Below are positions 57,871-64,000 of a stretch of DNA of 64,000 bases, in pieces (the stretch's first letter is position 1; each line of letters starts with the position of its first letter). Made by a program: the position numbers and the translations under genes. Source of the stretch: Cryptomeria japonica (taxonomy: Eukaryota; Streptophyta; Pinopsida; Cupressales; Cupressaceae); the NCBI RefSeq assembly GCF_030272615.1, contig NC_081412.1, forward strand, positions 690,938,083 to 691,002,082. Direction: 5' to 3'. Under the pieces are notes generated by a model. That model was not told the DNA's origin. It worked only from the letters and a program-made list of their open reading frames with translations, and did not search any database.

Positions 57871-58128
57871 AAAGGTAAAATATGTGTTCGTCGGGATACC
57901 GATGTGAAATTTCAACAAGTCCCAATTCCGACGAACATGGGGTATACTTTATAAAAAAATAAAAATTAATCCGAAAAAGAAAAAGAAATCCCATAGCCGG
58001 TCAAAAATGTTCATTGGTTTTCGTTTGAATTCTGACGTGAAATTTTAACATGTTCGAATTCCAAGGAACACAGGGTAATTTTTGAAAAAAAATAAAGTAA
58101 TCTGATAAAACAAAAGAAATCCCATAGC

Positions 58129-58159
58129 TCGTCGGAAAATCGCTCCAAATGTACTAGTG
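58129..58159 (-). repeat. Right terminal inverted repeat of the CACTA element
   Basis: Read inwards on the minus strand it is CACTAGTACATTTGGAGC then GATTTTCCGACGA. The canonical CACTA end is kept. Confidence 0.9.
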
Positions 58160-58162
58160 CCC

Positions 58163-58551
58163 ATTGTCAAATCTCAATCTTAAATTCCTTAAAATTAGTG
58201 AAAACATGAGATTTTGAATGCATAAAATAAATCCAAGCATATCATGAGACATCATCAATGAAGAAAACATAATACCGAGATCTATTCAAAAATTCAAGAT
58301 CCACTGGACCATGTACATCCAAATGAATAATCTCTAAAATTCTCTTAGCTTCATTAACTCCTTTAGGAAATCAAGATCTATTTTTTTTTACCAAACACAC
58401 AGTGCTCACATAAATCACTCTTACTAATAGAATAATCATAAATCCCCTCAACTAGTTTCTTATCTAGAATGGTCTTAAGACCTTTTTCACCAATGTGACC
58501 TAATCTATGGTGCCACAACATACATCAATTTGCAATCCTAGTTACAAAATT
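58163..58551 (-). pseudogene. int: copia-B pre-integrase finger and integrase first half
   Basis: The HHCC finger is complete: MLWHHRLGHIGEKGLKTI and SDLCEHCVFGKK, followed by a stop. The integrase core then has HLDVHGPVDLEFLNRSRYY (first catalytic Asp) and VFFIDDVS. It ends at the CACTA junction just before the second catalytic Asp motif. Confidence 0.86.
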
Positions 58552-58905
58552 TTAATTACAAAGAGTAGAAGCATGTAGCTTAACCAAAGTCCCTATCTGA
58601 GATCCTTTAGCATTTACCAAACTTCCCCTTACCAACCTGCAACCAAACTTATCAAATGTCACATACATTCCAAAATCATTTAACTTGGAAACCAAAAGTA
58701 AACTTCTTGCAAGATCTAGAATATGGAAAACATTATTAATGAAAATGATCCTCCCATCACTGAAACATAACTTCACCTTTCCTTTTCCAACAATCTTCAT
58801 TGAGGTGTTATCAGCAAGAAAAACTTATCCTCCATCATATCCTTTATACTCATAAAACTACTCCATATGGTAGGAAGCACCTGAATCAACAAGAAAACCA
58901 TCATT
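58552..58905 (-). pseudogene. pro: copia-B protease
   Basis: The catalytic Asp-Ser-Gly triad is readable in FLVDSGASYHM (about 58875-58905). Two stops follow, then KIVGKGKVKLCFSDG and LLLVSKLNDFGMYVTFDKFG, the usual protease tail. The peptidase would mature Gag-Pol; the stops abolish it. Confidence 0.82.
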
Positions 58906-59745
58906 AATAATGGAGTTAGCTGAAATAAGTAAAGCATCAGAATCACCATCATCCGAAGACTTATTTGTAGAAGCATCAATTCTCTTCTTTTTATTCCTAC
59001 AAACCTTCTTTGTTTGCCCTCTTTTACAAAAGTTCCAACACTTAACTCTACTCTTTGCAAGGGTCTTAAAACACCCTTTTGACTTATCCTTATTTTTATC
59101 CCTTTTAAGACCTTTTTCTTTAGGCCTTCCTCAAACATGTAAGGCATCTTGAGAGCCAACATTCATAATTTTTCTCTACATCTCTTCTGAATGAAGTATG
59201 AGAATCACACTATCTATATTAGGCTCTACACCACCACTACTTATGGCAATAATTAAATTTTCTCAACAATCAAGCAAATAGAAAAGTATAAAAAATACAT
59301 TTATCTTCATCTTCAATACTAACATCTATTGATGGAAGTTTACTTAAAATCAAATTAAAAGCATTCAAATTTTTAGCTTGATAGAATTGACATCCCTCAT
59401 TTTCAAAGAATATAAATGTCTTGTCATATATAGCTTATTAGACAAACTCTTAGTTTGATATATATAACCTATTTTCCTCCATAACTTGTGTGTGGTGTCT
59501 TCTGTAGAGACATTTAGGAGGATAGAGTCAGTGAGATATAACCAAATGGTTCCTCGTGCCTTCTAGTCTAACTTTTTCCACTCAATATTTGTCAAGGTAG
59601 AATCCTTTGGTTTCTTTTCTTTTTAAGTTGAAAACCACTTATTTCTCTCTTCTAGGAGACCCTCAACTTTTAACTTCCACATCTCATAACCAATGTCATT
59701 AAAATTCTCAATATCTTGACAAGAGATGGGGGTCATGGTGTACAA
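58906..59745 (-). pseudogene. gag: copia-B gag, decayed
   Basis: Stop-rich and frameshifted but recognisable: YEMWKLKVEGLLEERNKW near the start, then THKLWRKIGYIYQTKSLSNK and HLYSLKMRE, typical of copia Gag. Near 59000-59050 is a damaged zinc knuckle, CWNFCKRGQTKKVC, where the His position is Gln and the spacing is one residue too long. Confidence 0.75.
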
Positions 59746-59845
59746 CCTTTGTCAAATCCGTCAAAAACTCACAAAATAAAAGCTCCCGCTATAGCAAAAG
59801 ACCTTCAAAACTTATAGAGAAAGGCATCCCTCTCTCAACAAAAAT

Positions 59846-59861
59846 GTTAGTTCTAATACCA
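59846..59861 (-). other. Primer-binding site of copia-B
   Basis: On the minus strand TTTGGTATTAGAACT follows the LTR end within a few bases. It is a diverged form of the initiator-Met-tRNA primer site TGGTATCAGAGC. Confidence 0.7.
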
Positions 59862-59863
59862 AA

Positions 59864-60651
59864 TGTTGTAAAAAAAGGTGAAGTAATCTTGCAATATGAA
59901 CTTAAACTCAAAGTTATTGCAAATCTAAAACTAAAGATTAACCATTAACATAGTGATTGTAGAATCAAAACAAAAACAAGAAAACCACTGCACATGAAAC
60001 ATCAAATTTACATGGAGAAACCCTTTCGAGAAAAAAAATCCATCATAGAAAGAGAGGAAAGTATATTACTAATCCAATGAAGAATACAACAACAATACAC
60101 TTCTCTGTTGACCTCTATAAAACCTAACAACACTCTATTACCTTGCAAACTGAACAAGATTGAATGAAGAACATTAGCTCAAGATACCAATTCATAGGAG
60201 TTTATAAGGATGAATACCATTATGATATCACCAAACAATAGGAAGAAAAAACACCTAGAAAAACTCACACCCACCTCCCAAAATATCCTCTTACACATGC
60301 TCTTATATCTGTCATAAAGAATCTCTCATGCATGTGTACTTGTGTAAGGATTATGTTATAAATGTTGTCATAGATAATGTCATAGCAATTAAGATTTTCA
60401 TATCCATCATATATTCTCTTACAAATCCTAGAAAGTGTCCAAACACCTCAAAGTAGAATATTCCAAGAGGGGACACCTAATTGTTTTGTCCTTTTCCTAG
60501 AGAACAAATAGTAAAAGTAACTTTGCCTTTACATTGTCTCTTTCACCACCATTGGTTAAATGGTTTAACCTCTTATGGATAAATTACAAATGACAATAGG
60601 AAAATAATAAGTTAAATTATTTATGAGGTTTATGGAACCTAAATCCTAACA
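59864..60651 (-). repeat. 5' LTR of copia-B
   Basis: Read on the minus strand it begins TGTTAGGATTTAGGTTCC at 60651 and ends TTTTTTTACAACA at 59864 (788 bp). A TATAAAC candidate lies at 60200-60206. The partner LTR is outside the window, so the ends are inferred from TG/CA and the primer site. Confidence 0.72.
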
Positions 60652-61382
60652 TTCTCCTCCTATTGAGATCACATCTATTGTTATTCATGGTGATGATGTT
60701 TTTGGTATAGTTTTGGTTTTGTGTGATTCAGTGCAGAAAGATATACATTGTTTTCTAGATATAGTTCCTTGGGATGACTACTTGATAAACATTGTAGGTT
60801 TGTTTTTGGAGTCCTTTTTGCAAATTTGGGAGACACCATTTATGATATTCATCTTCTCTTTGATGGAGATGATCTTTCTTTAGTTGTTGTGAGGGAGAAT
60901 TTTATCTCTCTTGCTCATTCTCTACATGATCATTCTTTCAAGATTGACATGATTGTGGATACTTATCTACATTATTTGGAGGAGGTCACCTTATCTTCAA
61001 CAAATACTCTTAAGTCTTTGGATCTTGTTCTAAATTCATCTTCACTAGATCCTAGATTCTTTTTCAGTAGTGTAGCCTAGTACACTTGATTTGGAAGAGA
61101 CAACTTTCAGCATCGACATGAGTACACTTGAGCATCTTTCAAAGACTCCACACATCTTGATATTTCTTCCTACATATTCCTATCAAGATTGGTAAAACAT
61201 CGTACATACACCTTTGGTTTTGTTTCTTTCTAAGGGGAGGAATGTTGTTCGATGATTGTGGAACATCTTCTACATCAAATTTGGAGCATCTAGCATTCGT
61301 GCACATTCTACATTGTGGGGGGGGGCTACTTGGTCTCTATTCTTCTCTCTTATGGTAGGATTTTTTCCTCACATGGGGTTTT
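60652..61382 (+). other. Flank of copia-B with an unassigned plus-strand frame
   Basis: An open frame of about 100 codons ends at 61080 (NLGDTIYDIHLLFDGDDLSL, then VRENFISLAHSLHDHSFKID). It has no domain I recognise. A polypurine run, AAGGGGAGGAATGTTG (about 61231-61246), resembles the tract before an LTR. This may be the 3' part of a further LTR element, but there is no confirming RT or integrase. Confidence 0.35.
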
Positions 61383-62720
61383 TGTTGGCAACAATGCAAC
61401 AAACTGAGAGGGGGAAGGTGAATCAATTTGCACAAAAACTTTACTTACCTTAAACTCAAATTCAGATTTGATAATTAACCATGAGGGCTTCACTGGCTAG
61501 GCAATATTATATCATGTGCATTCATATTGGGGGGTTTAATATCCCAAAAATGAGGGTGCAATATATTGCCTAGAAGTGAAAATAGGGGGGTTTTAATTCT
61601 GACTATGAAAAAATACAATATTTGGTGAAAATAGGGGGGCTTATAATTTGGGCTCTATATTGGGAGGGGGTGAAAAAAATGAGTTTAGGGCAATATTTTT
61701 TGAAAATAGGGGGATTATTTAGTATGCCATGAACGCACATGTTATAACCCAGGTTCACTAAGTGAAGCCCTCATGTAATTAACAATGAAAGCATAAATCA
61801 ACACCACATCAATAACACACATAACACCAAGATTTTTGACGTGGAAAACCCAATTACATGAAAAAACCATGGTGGGAACCTACCCACAATGAGATGATAC
61901 CCTATTAGAAGTATATGAAATATTACAATGGGGAATGCACATGCATTTAAGTACGTTGCCTAGAGCTCACAACTCAAACACAACAACAACAAGGGCTACA
62001 ACCCTGAGGAAGACTCATTGTCTTACAAAAAGATTTGGATTACATTTGGAAGATCATGAACTAATAGAATAGCATCTCCTTGTGCCTAGTTATACTTCCA
62101 GTTAAGCTCATATACTTCTCTACTACACTTCTTCATACTTCTTCTCTGCTATCGAAAGGTTAAAGCATTATTCACACATTACACACATTCACTGATATCG
62201 TAGATACATCCGCAACAAGATATTACACCAATTTATACATATCATCAACCTATATTTCAAGGTTGGCTCAACCCACAACACAAATTAAAAGACACAACCA
62301 TACACGCTAAAATAACACATGTGGACCAAAATGATGTCGGTTAAGACATAGTCTGGACCCAAATCAACTCCTTGAACATGAAACACCTCCAAGAATTATG
62401 CCTTGAACATCTGCAACATTCTACAATCATAATGAATGTCGCATAACATGAAAATACCACCGGGTCAAGAAAATAATCAATAATGAGCACAATGATAAAT
62501 GCAGACGAACAACACAGATATAACACAATCTAGAAACATCCACAAGCAATGTGAATTACCACAAAAACAACCACAACATCACCACCTACTAGAATTATCA
62601 TTACCATTATATCAAACCTCAAGAACACTCACTCAATCGACTGACAAACTGAAAAATTTACTTGCGGACCTCCAAATCATGAACCACCTAAATTGAGGAT
62701 ACACCATAATGTCCCTAACA
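61383..62720 (-). repeat. LTR-like sequence, low confidence
   Basis: On the minus strand it starts TGTTAGGGACATTATGG at 62720 and ends TTGTTGCCAACA at 61383. Between are the GGTTTTCCACGT and ATTCACCTTCCCCCTCTC stretches often found towards the end of plant copia LTRs. No primer site follows and the flanking 5-mers (gtttt, cattg) do not match, so the call is tentative. A MITE lies inside it. Confidence 0.4.
61472..61783. mobile_element. MITE with 15-bp inverted ends and 8-bp TSD taattaac
   Basis: The 296-bp element (61480-61775) starts CATGAGGGCTTCACT and ends with its inverse. taattaac flanks it at 61472-61479 and 61776-61783, the TSD length of hAT elements. The interior has several copies of a GAAAATAGGGGGG-type motif (about 61530-61720). 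No coding capacity. Confidence 0.88.
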
Positions 62721-63620
62721 CATTGCCAAATCCGTAAACCAAGATATTGCAATTCCAGAGTGTTAGTGAAAAAATTTTGTCTTTCTTTAAATTGAATTGA
62801 TTCTAAGCTATGTTACCCCCTTTGAAAGACAAAAGTTCAACCAAACAATTGGGCAAGTGTGACATACATCACTTCCCTCTGAATTTTAGATTGGTACAAC
62901 TCCCTCCATTAGTTATTCAGGGAATAATCTAACTAAATAAACTAATATGCTTTTAACCTGAAAGCACATAAGGCTGCTTACTTCATTCTTAGATGAGAGG
63001 CCAGATAATATGTAAAATAATTCAGAATAACTTTCTACAAGATACTTTACCGCGAATATCAGAAGACATCAAAGCAAAGTTTAATAACATTGATTTTAGC
63101 ACTTCTTAAAGATAGACAAAAGAAGCAAAGTCTCTTCAACTAAAAATCTTTCTAAACAACATGGAAAGAAGCTCAATACTAATATCAACATCCACCATCA
63201 GAAAGATAATCAAAGACATTTTAATTAAACTAATATTTGTAAAGAAATACCACTCCACGGATTCAAACCCAAAGATTTTCCACCTGAAAATGCATATGAT
63301 CTTATATATATATTTCATGCAACAAAGACATAACAATACGCACATAAGTTCTTTCCAAGTTTAGATTCTGAAAGACTTGATCACTTCTTTCCACCAAAAA
63401 CCGAAACTTCTAAAATCTAAGTCTACTATTCTAACCCTTTCTCTATCATCCTTCATCTAATTTATAGTAGCTTTTTAAAGAACAGAGGAGGTCTCCCTAA
63501 AAACTCGACCTCCTCTGAGGCAGTTATAAAAACCAACAGAGTATTTAGGGAACAGATGTCTCAAAGTTATTGCAAGATTATGAAAAACATATAAAATAAA
63601 AACAAAGCATTAGCATCATG
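62721..63620. other. AT-rich sequence without recognisable features
   Basis: Short frames on both strands show no domain, no repeat boundary and no coding signature that I can support. Confidence 0.4.
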
Positions 63621-63998
63621 CTATGCCTCTTCTCCATCATCATCCTCTCCTCCACTTTTCTGGGCATCGTGGGCTGTTGTAAGCTCCTCAATTATAGAGT
63701 GACTCGGATTTTTCATGCCATTGATCTTTTCTTTTGCGGCTTCTTTCTCCCATCTATGTTTCACCATTTTCTCGGCATTCTTAGGTAACTAATCGTTACC
63801 AATGAACGTCATGGACTCAATTTGAGTGATTTGCGTTATATCTTCGGGACTGAAGTTGCCTTTGGCCTTAACTTTCTCCATGTGCAGCCTAAATGCCTTT
63901 ATCTCATCTTGCGTGTTCAGCCGACAAAGTCACAGTTGTCAATCATGGTCTGGGTTAACCACTTTATTGTCATTGACCAAACTACTCTGAAGTTCCTG
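63621..63998 (-). pseudogene. C-terminal fragment of an unknown charged protein, decayed
   Basis: One minus-strand frame of 125 codons running in from the right edge reads LNTQDEIKAFRLHMEKVKA, FSPEDITQITQIESMTFIGN, WEKEAAKEKINGMKNPSHSI and ends SGGEDDDGEEA at TAG 63621-63623. Three in-frame stops occur (two near 63925-63935, one after IGND). The charged, helix-prone composition and acidic tail suggest a coiled-coil protein, perhaps a transposon accessory product. The start lies outside the window. Confidence 0.5.
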
Positions 63999-64000
63999 AA

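Larger units (their letters stand above)
40673..58162 (-). mobile_element. CACTA (En/Spm-type) transposon of 17.5 kb with TSD ccc, carrying captured sequence
   Basis: Terminal inverted repeats: the right end read inwards is CACTAGTACATTTGGAGC (58159-58142), the left end CAATAGTACATTTGGAGC (40676-40693), one mismatch in 18, with weaker similarity for about 13 bp more. The 3-bp ccc lies at 40673-40675 and 58160-58162, the TSD size of CACTA elements. Cutting the element out rejoins the copia-B integrase in frame. Inside are subterminal repeats, a TNP2-type transposase on the minus strand, an unknown plus-strand gene and an SPT6 fragment. The left end's CAATA (for CACTA) would probably prevent excision. 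Confidence 0.92.
39332..60651 (-). mobile_element. copia-B: Ty1/copia element, outermost layer, truncated in the window by gypsy-A
   Basis: On the minus strand: 5' LTR (60651-59864), Met-tRNA-type primer site, gag, protease, integrase first half, [CACTA 58159-40676], integrase second half, RT up to its YVDD motif, then gypsy-A. RNase H and the 3' LTR should lie left of the window beyond gypsy-A. Identification rests on the copia domain order and motifs in each piece, and on the in-frame junction across the CACTA element. Confidence 0.88.

Noticed and set aside
61383-62720. A confirmed solo LTR
   Set aside because: The ends look right, but the flanking 5-mers do not match and no family member is available; kept only as a low-confidence repeat.

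Overview
The window reads as repetitive nuclear DNA of a land plant with a large genome. A gymnosperm such as a conifer would fit, but the species cannot be fixed from this sequence. It is AT-rich and holds no intact gene. Almost everything from position 1 to 60651 is transposable elements inserted into one another. Most insertions can be bounded exactly by target-site duplications (TSDs).

Outermost is a minus-strand Ty1/copia element (copia-B) with its 5' LTR at 59864-60651. A 17.5-kb CACTA transposon (40676-58159, TSD ccc) splits its integrase. A minus-strand Tat-like Ty3/gypsy element (gypsy-A, 5' LTR 38076-39331) breaks it again at the reverse-transcriptase YVDD motif. Gypsy-A runs leftwards through a long leader to gag, protease, a G-patch linker, RT, two RNase H domains and integrase, which ends at 10188. 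Its 3' LTR is not in the window.

Gypsy-A was itself invaded three times or more. A solo LTR lies at 18059-19927 (TSD aactc). A retroposed DUF4283/zinc-knuckle gene lies at 21965-37451. A complete copia element (copia-A, 957-8155, TSD gacac) sits inside a decayed plus-strand reading frame at the left edge. That frame may be a gypsy-A antisense ORF. The DUF4283 retroposon was then hit by a 306-bp TRIM element (TSD gaatg). The second LTR of the TRIM was hit by a full 13.4-kb gypsy element on the plus strand (gypsy-B, 23603-36993, TSD ggttg). This gives a five-deep nest: copia-B > gypsy-A > DUF4283 retroposon > TRIM > gypsy-B.

The CACTA element carries a decayed TNP2-type transposase on the minus strand, with a tRNA-derived SINE in its first intron. 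It also holds a long decayed plus-strand gene of unknown function, a captured fragment of the transcription elongation factor SPT6 with a partial second copy, a MITE-like hairpin and rearranged subterminal repeats.

Right of copia-B (60652-64000) there is an LTR-like stretch carrying an intact-ended MITE with an 8-bp TSD, then a decayed minus-strand coding fragment at the right edge. No element looks autonomous now. All gag-pol frames carry stops or frameshifts, and several stops are consistent with decay of methylated cytosine. The elements do not act together as a pathway; their value is as a record of insertion order, recombination and gene capture.
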